Below, piece after piece: positions 8,179 through 16,163 of a DNA stretch of 40,837 nucleotides (position 1 is the stretch's first letter; every line of letters begins with the position of its first letter). The stretch lies in assembly GCA_022824145.1 (NCBI GenBank), contig JAJEAY010000212.1, positions 1 to 40,837 on the forward strand, given 5' to 3'. Under the pieces are notes generated by a model. That model was not told where the DNA came from and searched no databases. It saw nothing but the letters and a program-made list of their open reading frames with translations. The position numbers were made by a program, and so were the translations under genes. The DNA is from Rhodobacter sp. GTDB taxonomy: Bacteria; Pseudomonadota; Alphaproteobacteria; Rhodobacterales; Rhodobacteraceae.

Positions 8179-9317
8179 GCCTCTGCCTCCCGAGCCTTGG
8201 CCCGCCGCAGCGCAAGGGTCTTGCCCGCGCGCAGATCGTCGGCTTCGGCCTTGCCCGTGACGGCGCCACCAGGTCGCGTGGCCCGCTTCACCCGCACGTC
8301 GCCTACCAGGCCGGACGATCTAGACAGGACAAGCCGCGTTTCCCGGCGCATGCGCAGCCCCAAGGTCGCGCTTTGGTCGAAACAAGCGGTTGCGACCGCG
8401 TCTTCCTGGTCGGTTCGGACGAGCAGCCGGAACGCAGTGACGATGCGCTCTTTCTTTCCGTTTCTCTGAGCCGTCGTCAGGTCAATCACGCCTGGCGTCG
8501 CTCTGAGCTGCTGTGCGGCGACGGCTATCTCTTCGCCGGTCATGTCGTCGATGTCGAATTCCATCACACAGACCGCGTCTCGGCCTGTCGCCACAGGCGC
8601 GATGACCTGCGTCACCAGCACGTTGGCCATGCCTGGAAGCTCGCGGGTGCCCGCTCCATAACCGGTGGGGCCAAGCACGCCGCCGGGGCGCCGGGTGGCC
8701 CGTGTCCAGATTTCGGCGGCGATCGCGGCACCGGTCGGTGTGACACGCTCACCAGCGATGCCGTCGTCCTGAACCGGCAACCCCTGCAGGAGCCGCGCCG
8801 TGGCCGGTGCGGGCACCGGCAGGGCTCCATGCTGTGTGTCGACGCGGCCGGCGCCGAGTGGCAGTGGATCGAGGCTCCAGCTTGCGTCTTGCAGGCATGT
8901 CAGGATCTGTCCGGCTGCGACCAGGTCGGCCAGCGTGTCCCAATCGGCGATTTCGTGGAAATGCACATCGTCAAGGGGCACGCGATGAACCGTCGCCTCT
9001 GCTTCGGCCAGCCGGCGCAACAGCGCCATGGCGATGTCCCTTGTCGTGGTGGCGATCCCGGCGGTGTCAATTCGGCTCGCCATGTCTGGATACTTTGCCG
9101 GGGCTGCGCCCGCGGGCGCCGTCACCTGAAACCGCGAGACGCCGATCCCTCCGGACGTGCCGGAGGCCAGGTACGCCTGCACGCCGGTGGGCAGCACCTT
9201 CTGGGCTGCCTCAAGAACCGGGCCGTGCAAGTCAGGCAAAGCGTCGAGGATTGCCGCGACGAACATGTCGCCCGCCATGCCGCCAACAGGGCTGATATGG
9301 ATGTGCCGCGCCGTCAT
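8175..9317 (-). CDS. larC: LarC, nickel-pincer cofactor nickel insertase
   Basis: The start at 9317 is chosen because its ATG overlaps the stop of the preceding gene as ATGA and gives the family N-terminus 'HIHISPVGGMAGDMFVAA'. An in-frame start further upstream would only add an overlap tail. The 380-residue product continues with 'VHFHEIADWDTLADLVAAG', the His-rich segment typical of LarC, 'RVTPTGAAI', and the C-terminal domain from 'VMEFDIDDMTGEEIA'. LarC inserts Ni into the organic ligand using CTP. The protein is encoded as one chain, unlike the LarC1/LarC2 frameshift arrangement of L. plantarum. Confidence 0.92.
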   Translation of the reverse strand: MTARHIHISPVGGMAGDMFVAAILDALPDLHGPVLEAAQKVLPTGVQAYLASGTSGGIGVSRFQVTAPAGAAPAKYPDMASRIDTAGIATTTRDIAMALLRRLAEAEATVHRVPLDDVHFHEIADWDTLADLVAAGQILTCLQDASWSLDPLPLGAGRVDTQHGALPVPAPATARLLQGLPVQDDGIAGERVTPTGAAIAAEIWTRATRRPGGVLGPTGYGAGTRELPGMANVLVTQVIAPVATGRDAVCVMEFDIDDMTGEEIAVAAQQLRATPGVIDLTTAQRNGKKERIVTAFRLLVRTDQEDAVATACFDQSATLGLRMRRETRLVLSRSSGLVGDVRVKRATRPGGAVTGKAEADDLRAGKTLALRRAKAREAEA

Positions 9318-10480
9318 ATCGATGGCCCTAACCGGCTTATCACCTCTTGGCACTCATCCAAACGTTCGGCGGCTGTATAGCGACCGCCGCATGTATCCAC
9401 CACGAGGTTGGCGAGGGCCGGAAGCAACTCTGCTCTGGAAACCACGCCGGAGAAGGCGGGTGAGGCATCGAAATCTATCTGCTGCGGCAGGCGACGCGCG
9501 GTGTCGGGATTGGCCGTCAACTTAAGTGTTGGAGAAATGGCGCTGCCATAGGGATTGCCGTGGCCGGTGGTGAAAATCACCAACTGTGCGCCACCGGCCA
9601 CCATCGACGAGATCGACTCGGGCGATAGAGTCGGCGTGTCCATCAAATGCAGGCCCGGGCCGGATATCGCCTCGCCTTCGGCTAGCGCCGCAACGATGGG
9701 CGACGTACCGCCCTTGCTGACAGCCCCAAGGGATTTTTCCTCCAGCGTCGTGATACCGCCCGCGTGGTTCTGCGGCCCCGGGTTGCCGATGCGCAGATCG
9801 TGTCCCGATTGACGTGCGATGTCGTGGCGCGCCTTGACCAACCGCTTCAGGCGTGCCGCTACTGCCGGCGTCGCGCAGCGGGCGTAGAGGCTGGGTTCGG
9901 TGCCCATCCACTCCATGGTTTCCGAGATCGCGACAGCACCGCCCGCCGCTACCAGAGTGTCGGCGAGATCGCCGACCAGCGGATTTGCAGCGATCCCTGA
10001 TGAGGCGTCGGAATGCCCGCATTCGACGGCCAAAACCAAATTTCCGATGGCGCAAGGGACACGCTTGTCCCGATCCAGATCGCCCTGCAGCCTGCGCCCG
10101 GCTTCGATGGCCGCGCTGACGAGACGGTCGCTGTCTTCGCCCGCCTCCTGCAGCGAAAACCCGGAGACAGGGCGACCTGCGGTTTCGATCCGCGTTTGCA
10201 GGCCCATCCGCATCGCGGCATCTGCGGCGAGGATCAGCGCCGCCCCGGTGTTAGGATGCATGCCGAATGCCGACAACATGTGATGATGGAAGGCCTCGTC
10301 CGCACCAAGCTGTCCGCGGCCATATGGGCTTGATATCAACGCCGCGCCGGTCAAGGCCGCATTGATCTTGCGCGCGCCGGGGCCATTCAGGCCGCACATC
10401 GACAGAATGACCAGCCTGTTTCGGGTTCCAGGGCGGCCGGTCGGGCGGGGATATCCCTGGAACGTGGTCGGAAGGCTCAC
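9314..10480 (-). CDS. UxaA-family hydro-lyase, large (catalytic) subunit
   Basis: 388 residues. It has the UxaA/GarD catalytic-domain landmarks: 'GYPRPTGRPGTRNRLVIL' (9-26), 'ECGHSDASSGIAANP' (153-167), 'ETMEWMGTE', 'NPGPQNHAGGITTLEEKSLG' and 'GTSPI'. Known members (altronate and galactarate dehydratases, and the large subunit of sulfolactate sulfo-lyase) use iron to eliminate water or sulfite from hydroxy acids. Here it is separate from its SAF domain, which is the preceding gene, so the enzyme is a two-subunit form like many UxaA/SuyAB pairs. Substrate is not deducible; in this operon a sugar-acid dehydratase is the best guess. ATGA overlaps on both sides. Confidence 0.9.
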   Translation of the reverse strand: MSLPTTFQGYPRPTGRPGTRNRLVILSMCGLNGPGARKINAALTGAALISSPYGRGQLGADEAFHHHMLSAFGMHPNTGAALILAADAAMRMGLQTRIETAGRPVSGFSLQEAGEDSDRLVSAAIEAGRRLQGDLDRDKRVPCAIGNLVLAVECGHSDASSGIAANPLVGDLADTLVAAGGAVAISETMEWMGTEPSLYARCATPAVAARLKRLVKARHDIARQSGHDLRIGNPGPQNHAGGITTLEEKSLGAVSKGGTSPIVAALAEGEAISGPGLHLMDTPTLSPESISSMVAGGAQLVIFTTGHGNPYGSAISPTLKLTANPDTARRLPQQIDFDASPAFSGVVSRAELLPALANLVVDTCGGRYTAAERLDECQEVISRLGPSI

Positions 10481-10743
10481 GGCGGCGCCCCCTCCAGGTT
10501 GTGCAAATGCACATGATCCCCCGGCGCGATGGCGCGGGTCGCATGACCGATCACCGCACCGTATTTCACCACGGCGGCCCCAGCCTCGATCGCGACAAGC
10601 GCCACCTTGTGGCCCATTGGCACAGCCGAATTGAGGCTAGGGGTCGTCATGTCGCCAAGCTTGGGACGCGCACCACTGTCATGGTCGCGCAACAGGCAGA
10701 CTACGTTGTCGTCGGGATGGATGCGTACGGCCGAAATCGTCAT
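10477..10743 (-). CDS. SAF-domain small subunit of the UxaA-type hydro-lyase
   Basis: 88 residues, one SAF domain: 'IHPDDNVVCLL' near the start, then 'PMGHKVALVAIEAGAAVVKYGAVIGHATRAI' spread over about 42-72 and a C-terminal 'PGDHVHLHNLEG'. The 'GHKVA' and 'KYG..IG.A' pattern is the hallmark of the N-terminal domain of UxaA and of small subunits such as SuyA. It closes over the active site of the large subunit encoded immediately downstream in a 4-nt overlap. Confidence 0.9.
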   Translation of the reverse strand: MTISAVRIHPDDNVVCLLRDHDSGARPKLGDMTTPSLNSAVPMGHKVALVAIEAGAAVVKYGAVIGHATRAIAPGDHVHLHNLEGAPP

Positions 10744-11876
10744 AGGCGCACCTCGACCCGCGATGTCGCCAGGTCGGCCACAGCGCCGATGTCCGGGTCA
10801 TAGCCAAGCCCCGGACCGTCCGGCAACCGGAACATCCCGTCCTCAAGGGCGAGGCCCTCGCCAGAGAGCACTTCGAGCAGTGGGTTTTCGGATCCGTCGA
10901 CTTCCAGCAGCCCGGCGCCACCGATGGCCGACAATAGATGGGCCGAAGCAATCAGGCCAACCCCGCCGCCCAGAAAGTGCGGGCAATAGGTCACACCGGA
11001 GGCTTCGGCCGCACGGGCAACCGCAAGGCCGCCGCTCAGCCCGCCCCATTTGCAGATGTCCGGTTGCAGGAAACCCAATGTACAGCTGGACATAGCATCG
11101 TCAAAGTCGGCGGCGGTGCGAAGGTTTTCTCCGGCGGCAAGTGGCATTGGCGCGGACCCAGCCAGGTTTTGCCAATCGGCCAAACTGGCGTCGGCAGGCA
11201 GCGGCTCTTCCATCCAGACCAGATCAAGCGGGGCAAGCCGGGCGCACTGCCGCTTGGCTGTGTCAAGATCCCAAGCTTGGTTGGCGTCAAGCATCAGGTC
11301 TTCACAGGGGGCCAGCGCTGCGGCGGTCTCTTCCGCGGACCCAAGCCCGTCATCAGGGCCGAACCCTATGCGCTGCTTGAATCGACGGTACCCCAGGTTG
11401 CGCATCCGGTCGATTTGTGTGGCGCTGCGGTCCGGGCTGATGCCGCTGGCGTAAGCGGGCACCTTGTGCGCGGCACCTCCCAGCCATTCCGCCAGCGGCA
11501 GCCCGGCGCGCCGGGCCCGGAGGTCGCCAAGCGCGATGTCGATGCCTGCCGCGATCTGTGCCACGGGGCCGGGCTCGCCAGCCTGCAGCACCAGCCGGTG
11601 CAGCCGTCCGCGCACCAGATCAAAGAGGCCGGACGTCCCGGCGTCCACGCCCTGCAGCGCCGCCCCCAAGACGTTGGCGGCCATCCGTGCCCGGTGCAGA
11701 TCGCCATCGGGCGGAAAGTTGCACCAGATCTCGCCCCAACCTTCAGCGCCCTCGGCATCCTCCAGCCGCAGAAGCAAGGCCGGGCGATGCCGCAGCGGCC
11801 CCATGGCGGTCGGCACGGGATGAGGAACCGCGTAGCGGAAATGCAGAATTTCCAACCGGACCAGTGCGACGTTCAT
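10740..11876 (-). CDS. Enolase-superfamily (mandelate racemase group) protein
   Basis: The start at 11876 is set by an ATGA overlap with the sulfatase before it; the frame is open much further upstream, but that part only overlaps the sulfatase. 378 residues. The barrel has K167 in 'RRFKQRIGF', metal ligands D197 ('MLDANQAWD'), E224 ('WMEEPLP') and E250 ('AAGEN'), D273 and K276 in 'QPDICKWGG', and H300 in 'CPHFLGGG'. Having both a Lys on the sixth strand and a His on the seventh is compatible with either racemase or dehydratase chemistry. The substrate is probably an acid sugar. Confidence 0.87.
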   Translation of the reverse strand: MNVALVRLEILHFRYAVPHPVPTAMGPLRHRPALLLRLEDAEGAEGWGEIWCNFPPDGDLHRARMAANVLGAALQGVDAGTSGLFDLVRGRLHRLVLQAGEPGPVAQIAAGIDIALGDLRARRAGLPLAEWLGGAAHKVPAYASGISPDRSATQIDRMRNLGYRRFKQRIGFGPDDGLGSAEETAAALAPCEDLMLDANQAWDLDTAKRQCARLAPLDLVWMEEPLPADASLADWQNLAGSAPMPLAAGENLRTAADFDDAMSSCTLGFLQPDICKWGGLSGGLAVARAAEASGVTYCPHFLGGGVGLIASAHLLSAIGGAGLLEVDGSENPLLEVLSGEGLALEDGMFRLPDGPGLGYDPDIGAVADLATSRVEVRL

Positions 11877-13339
11877 TGCGCGTCGTCCAGCCGGTTCATA
11901 TCCGAACGCAGTGGCCAGAGATGAGTGCTTCTCGGTTTGGTGTTCTGGCCCCAAGCCGCGAGAATATCCTTGTGCTCGCGCCGGGCCAGCATCCGTCGGC
12001 GGATGATCTCCGGATCCCAATCCTGCAACGCCAACGCCATCATTTCCTCCAGCACCGCGGAATGGGCAGGGCAGCGCGACAGGTCGGTCAGCTCCCTCGG
12101 GTCGTCGTCGAGGTTGAACAGAAGAGGCGGTTCGCCGGAATAGACGTGCAGCTTCCAGGATCCCCGGCGCACCATACGCTGCTGCACCGCCCGCCCGCCA
12201 GTCCAGGCGGGCACCGCATCGGTGCAGTACTCGCTGTAGACCGTGTCGTCCCAATCCTGGGGGCCACCCGTCAAGAGCGGCCAGAAGCTGCGCCCGTCGG
12301 CCTGCCGCAAGGGTGTTCCTCCCAGCGCCTCTACCATCGTCTGCGCCACGTCGATCAAACCGACGACCTCTAACCGTACCGCGCCCTCTGGCAATGTGCC
12401 CGGCAATGCCAAGATCAGCGGCACCTTGGTGGATTCGTCAAAGAGCGTGTGCTTCCACCAAAGCCCGCGTTCCCCGACGTGATCGCCGTGGTCCGACGCA
12501 TAGACGACCAGAGTGTCCTTATCGAGCGCACGGTCGCGGAGCCTGTCGAGGATCCGCCCGATCATCTCGTCCATCGTCGAGACGAGCCCCCAATAGGCGG
12601 CCCGGGCCAGCCGGGACTGACGATCCGGCACCTCGGCGATCCCACGATCATTGCGCCACCAGGTGATCCACGGGTGATCGGTCGCTTCAGGAGGAATTGC
12701 GGGCGGATCGAGAATCTGCATGTAATGATCGACCCAGCGTTTGGCGGCGACGTATGGGGCATGGGGCAGCATTAGCCCGACAGTCAGGCAGAACGGCACG
12801 CCCTCATCGGCGATCCGGTCCAGCGCCGCCAGCGCTGCCTCGGTCACGTCGCGGTCCTTCACTTCGTAAGCTGACTGGCCCGAACCGCAGGCCACGAGGC
12901 TGTGGCCCTGCGGGTCATTGGTATCGTTCAGCACCCCCATGTCGTGACGCGGGATGCCACCCCAGTTGGGACTGTGATCGCCGACCTCCCGATAGGCGTA
13001 GCCGTGCATCTGATCTGGTCCCATCGCGTGCATGCGTCCGATCAACTCGGGCCGATGCCCGGCAGCGCCAAGGGCATGCAGCCAGGTGGGCCTGTCGCTG
13101 GCGAGGTAATCGTCGTTGGTCCAGCACTCCTGCTGCGACGGGTGACAGGCAGTCAGCATCGACATCCGGCTCGGCACGCAGATCGGCGAAGCGCAATAGG
13201 CGTTGTCGAAGCGCACGCCCCTGGCGGCCAGCGCGTCGAGCGCCGGGGTTGCGACGTGCGGATCACCGTAGCAGCCCGAAATCGCTTGCGCGTGCTGGTC
13301 GGAGAAGATGAACAGCAGGTTCTTGGCGGCCCGTGTCAT
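11873..13339 (-). CDS. Sulfatase, cysteine type (C-V-P-S-R), cytoplasmic
   Basis: 488 residues. N-terminal metal site 'IFSDQH' (D14), the formylglycine motif C54-V-P-S-R58 followed by 'MSMLTACHPSQQ', a later metal site 'YASDHGDHVGERGLWWKHT', and a C-terminal domain ending in a long charged tail. The layout resembles choline-sulfatase and related type I sulfatases. C54 must be oxidised to formylglycine to hydrolyse a sulfate ester. There is no signal peptide, so it would act on substrate already imported. It sits between the LarA-family gene and the third enolase-superfamily gene with ATGA overlaps on both sides. Confidence 0.92.
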   Translation of the reverse strand: MTRAAKNLLFIFSDQHAQAISGCYGDPHVATPALDALAARGVRFDNAYCASPICVPSRMSMLTACHPSQQECWTNDDYLASDRPTWLHALGAAGHRPELIGRMHAMGPDQMHGYAYREVGDHSPNWGGIPRHDMGVLNDTNDPQGHSLVACGSGQSAYEVKDRDVTEAALAALDRIADEGVPFCLTVGLMLPHAPYVAAKRWVDHYMQILDPPAIPPEATDHPWITWWRNDRGIAEVPDRQSRLARAAYWGLVSTMDEMIGRILDRLRDRALDKDTLVVYASDHGDHVGERGLWWKHTLFDESTKVPLILALPGTLPEGAVRLEVVGLIDVAQTMVEALGGTPLRQADGRSFWPLLTGGPQDWDDTVYSEYCTDAVPAWTGGRAVQQRMVRRGSWKLHVYSGEPPLLFNLDDDPRELTDLSRCPAHSAVLEEMMALALQDWDPEIIRRRMLARREHKDILAAWGQNTKPRSTHLWPLRSDMNRLDDAQ

Positions 13340-14655
13340 GGCGCGTTTCCCAGCCGGCTTGTCAGCCGCCCCGCCTTATCAAACGCCAACAGCGCAGGCG
13401 GTTGTTCGTCGAGCAAATCTCCCGCGGCGCGCAGCTCTGCCAAAAGCGGCGCGGAAACCGCGATCCGTTCAAGATGCGTCGACGAACGAATCTGGCAGAT
13501 CCGCGGCGCACCTGACGCCCAGCAAGTGGCCACGAGGGCACGGATGCAGGCCAGGTCGTCCGGCAGCACGATCGGGATGAACGCCTTCTCCAAGATCGTT
13601 GCCGAGACTGCGTTCATATACATCGCCCGCAAGTCCAGTCGGTCGGCGGTACGCCGTGGGATGTAGTCGGCCATTCCCACACCAATGCCATTTCCGTCTG
13701 TTCGCGCCGTCAGATCGAGCGCGGCGATCTTGTGGATGAAGGGCTCTGCAGGGTTGGCGACGCCACGAATGTCGGTGCGCCCCGAAATCGCGGGGTCGAT
13801 CCCGGAACCGGATATCTCCTTGCCGACCTCCTCGACGATCAACCCGTCGATCCGGGCAAAGGGCAGCCGGGCCGTAGCGGCTTTGGCCTGAACCAGCAAA
13901 CGTTCGTCGACCGCGTAGAATTCCTTTGGAGCCGCCGCCTCGATATGGCAGATCTGCTTTTCGGCGTTTTCTACAACCGCGATCCCTGCGCAAAGCGGTG
14001 CCCTCTCGACCAACTGGGCCGCGAGTCGAGGCAACGTCTCGAGGAATCCGCGCGGTCCGATCATGTGCACCTGGCGGGCGCCTTCGGCTTTGCCTAGACC
14101 CACAGCCAGCATCTTGGTCAGCCCGCTTTCCACGGGCCGCGGAAAACTGGTATGCGCTTTCACCCGGTTGATCACCACCACGCCGTCCGCATTCGCCGCG
14201 TGGGCATCGAAATGGCAGATCAGTCCGCCGTCGATCCTGCCGTAGGTCACCGTCTGCATCGTGGCCTTGATCGGACACTCCATGGCCGCCTCGGTCACGC
14301 CGAGCTTGGAAAGGACCGAAACCTGTCCCTCTGCGGTGCCGCCGCCATGCGATCCCATGCCGGGAACGATGAACGGCGCGAGGCCACGCCCCTTGAGCCA
14401 GTCGACGACGGTGCGGGCGATTCCGTCAATCTGCGCGACGCCGCGGCTGCCGACCGCGATGGCCACGGAACTGCCGCGGGGCAACGTGAACAGATCGGCC
14501 TTGGCGTCCATCGCCGCAGCCAACTGCTTCAGTGGGTCGTCCAGCGCGGGAACCTCGGGCTGGCGAAGGCGCACGTGGGCCAGCGGCGGGATCTCGATGC
14601 CCTCTAGGTGTGGAAGATCCACGTTCGGGAACTTGGGATGCAGTGCACCGGTCAT
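13336..14655 (-). CDS. LarA-family nickel-pincer-dependent racemase/epimerase (DUF2088)
   Basis: 439 residues, close to LarA length. The N-terminal DUF2088 domain has 'VGSRGVAQI' (R71), 'GMGSHGGGTAEGQ' (H103), 'RVKAHTSF' (H168), 'VESGLTKMLAVGLGK' (K181) and 'GARQVH' (H197). In L. plantarum LarA the residues R75, H108, H174, K184 and H200 bind substrate, act as acid/base, tether the cofactor and ligate nickel. The order and the K-to-H spacing of 16 match, so the active site looks complete. LarA homologues invert the alpha carbon of 2-hydroxy acids. With larB, larE and larC in the same operon the cofactor supply is local. Lactate is unlikely as substrate; a sugar acid or desulfated hydroxy acid fits the context better. 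Substrate assignment is inference. Confidence 0.87.
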   Translation of the reverse strand: MTGALHPKFPNVDLPHLEGIEIPPLAHVRLRQPEVPALDDPLKQLAAAMDAKADLFTLPRGSSVAIAVGSRGVAQIDGIARTVVDWLKGRGLAPFIVPGMGSHGGGTAEGQVSVLSKLGVTEAAMECPIKATMQTVTYGRIDGGLICHFDAHAANADGVVVINRVKAHTSFPRPVESGLTKMLAVGLGKAEGARQVHMIGPRGFLETLPRLAAQLVERAPLCAGIAVVENAEKQICHIEAAAPKEFYAVDERLLVQAKAATARLPFARIDGLIVEEVGKEISGSGIDPAISGRTDIRGVANPAEPFIHKIAALDLTARTDGNGIGVGMADYIPRRTADRLDLRAMYMNAVSATILEKAFIPIVLPDDLACIRALVATCWASGAPRICQIRSSTHLERIAVSAPLLAELRAAGDLLDEQPPALLAFDKAGRLTSRLGNAP

Positions 14656-16163
14656 GCTGCTGCGCCCGTCAAGCCGAACCTTCCGAATAGCTCTGCCGGT
14701 GCTTCGTGACTGGACATTTCGGCGGCCACGGCGCGGAGGAAACGTGCTTCGGTCCTTGCGTCCTGCACCGGATGCCTCTGGCCGGGATCAGCGGTAAGGT
14801 CGTACAGAACCGTTTCTGTCTCTTCAAACCCTCCGCCCTGCATTGGAGGGCGTTTCGCGTCGGATGTGGCTAGGATCTTCAACACCGGTGCGCCGCGGGT
14901 GAACCCAAAACCAGGATGCAGCTCCGCACCGCATAGCTCGTCGCATGTGAAGGGCGTTGTCGAGTGCTGCGGCATCAGCGTGTATTCGAACAACGCATGC
15001 GCCTCCATGTCGGTCGGATAGCGGAAATAGCTATAATACCCGTCCGTGGCGTTGATAGCACCGCCAAAGACGCCATAGAGCGCAATTTCGCGTCCGCAGC
15101 CGCCGGACAGTGCAGGTATCAAAGATCGCCCCCGGACTGTGTCTGGGCGGTCGATCTCGAAGAGCTCGAGCAACGTCGCCATCACATCGATATTCTGCGA
15201 CAATGCGCCCGACCGTGGCTGGCCGGCTCGGCCGGGAACATGGATCATCAACGGTATATGCGAAATCTCGTTGTAGAACGGCATCCGGTTTTTGCCCCAC
15301 CAGTCGTGCTCTCCCAGCAGAAAGCCGTGATCGGTGGTGACGATCAGTGCCGTGTCGTCCCAAAGCGCGTGCCGGTCGAAGTCATCCAAGATCCGGCCAA
15401 GCTGCGCATCGCAGAGCGCGACAAGTGCTGCGTAGTTCGCCCGCAGTTCGGCGGCCTCGTCGGCAGTCTCCCGGCCGGCACGGCGATACCGCGGCCAGTC
15501 AAGGATCGGTCCGGCGTAGTTCGTCGGAAACATCTCACGAAATTCAGGCGGCGCGTGGAACGGCTCGTGCGGGTCGAAGGTTTCGATTTGCAGGAACCAG
15601 TCGTCAGCACTTCTGTTCTGGTCCAGAAACGCCAGTCCGGCATCGAAGGTCTTCACACAGGGGAAATCGGGTGTCCGGCGGATCCGTTCACGGTTCAGAT
15701 TGCCTTGAAACCGGAATCCGCCGCGTTTCGTCTCGACTTGATCGGGATGGAATTCCTGCAGAATGCGGTCAAGCGGCGCGTCAACCCGTGTGTCCCACGG
15801 GTCGGCCTCCTGCCCGCGGATGAAGTCCCAGGTGGTGTAAGCTGTGTGATAGGTTGTGCCACCGGCCCGGAAATAGTGGTAGTGGTCTGTCACAAGGTGC
15901 GAGTGCACGCCGTTTTCGGCCATCAGCCCCGTCAGGGTGACGTCGAAAGGCTCTAGCGGTCCCCAGCTTCGGTGCATGAAATTGTACCGCCCGGTCATTA
16001 GATCGCGCCGCGCTGGCATGCAGGGCATGGAGCCTACGAAGTGCCTGTCGAAAACGGTTGTCCGCTGTGCCAGCCGATCGAAGTTCGGCGTTGGCAGGCC
16101 ATTGCCGTAACAGGATAGCGCCCGAAGGTTCAGTGAATCGAACAGAAGCAGGACTGCCCTCAT
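14652..16163 (-). CDS. Sulfatase, cysteine type (C-M-P-A-R), cytoplasmic
   Basis: 503 residues. Metal site 'LLFDSLN' (D9), formylglycine motif C48-M-P-A-R52 followed by 'RDLMTGRY', then 'TDHYHYF', and the second metal site 'TTDHGFLLGEHDWWGKN'. The sulfatase fold looks complete. No signal peptide, so cytoplasmic. It differs strongly in sequence from the other two sulfatases in the locus, which suggests separate sulfate ester positions or separate substrates. It lies between tctA and the LarA-family gene, with ATGA overlaps at both ends. Confidence 0.92.
   Translation of the reverse strand: MRAVLLLFDSLNLRALSCYGNGLPTPNFDRLAQRTTVFDRHFVGSMPCMPARRDLMTGRYNFMHRSWGPLEPFDVTLTGLMAENGVHSHLVTDHYHYFRAGGTTYHTAYTTWDFIRGQEADPWDTRVDAPLDRILQEFHPDQVETKRGGFRFQGNLNRERIRRTPDFPCVKTFDAGLAFLDQNRSADDWFLQIETFDPHEPFHAPPEFREMFPTNYAGPILDWPRYRRAGRETADEAAELRANYAALVALCDAQLGRILDDFDRHALWDDTALIVTTDHGFLLGEHDWWGKNRMPFYNEISHIPLMIHVPGRAGQPRSGALSQNIDVMATLLELFEIDRPDTVRGRSLIPALSGGCGREIALYGVFGGAINATDGYYSYFRYPTDMEAHALFEYTLMPQHSTTPFTCDELCGAELHPGFGFTRGAPVLKILATSDAKRPPMQGGGFEETETVLYDLTADPGQRHPVQDARTEARFLRAVAAEMSSHEAPAELFGRFGLTGAAA

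Noticed and set aside
8139-9380. 413-codon plus-strand open frame
   Set aside because: It lies exactly opposite larC, whose family motifs are unmistakable; long antisense frames are expected at this GC content.
9314-10743. Sulfolactate sulfo-lyase (SuyAB) as identity of the SAF/UxaA pair
   Set aside because: The architecture fits, and sulfur chemistry is nearby, but altronate- and galactarate-type dehydratases have the same two parts. Sequence alone here does not justify the specific name.
10740-12254. 504-codon version of the third enolase-superfamily gene
   Set aside because: The extra N-terminal part only overlaps the sulfatase and is not enolase-like; the ATGA junction at 11876 gives the family-length protein.
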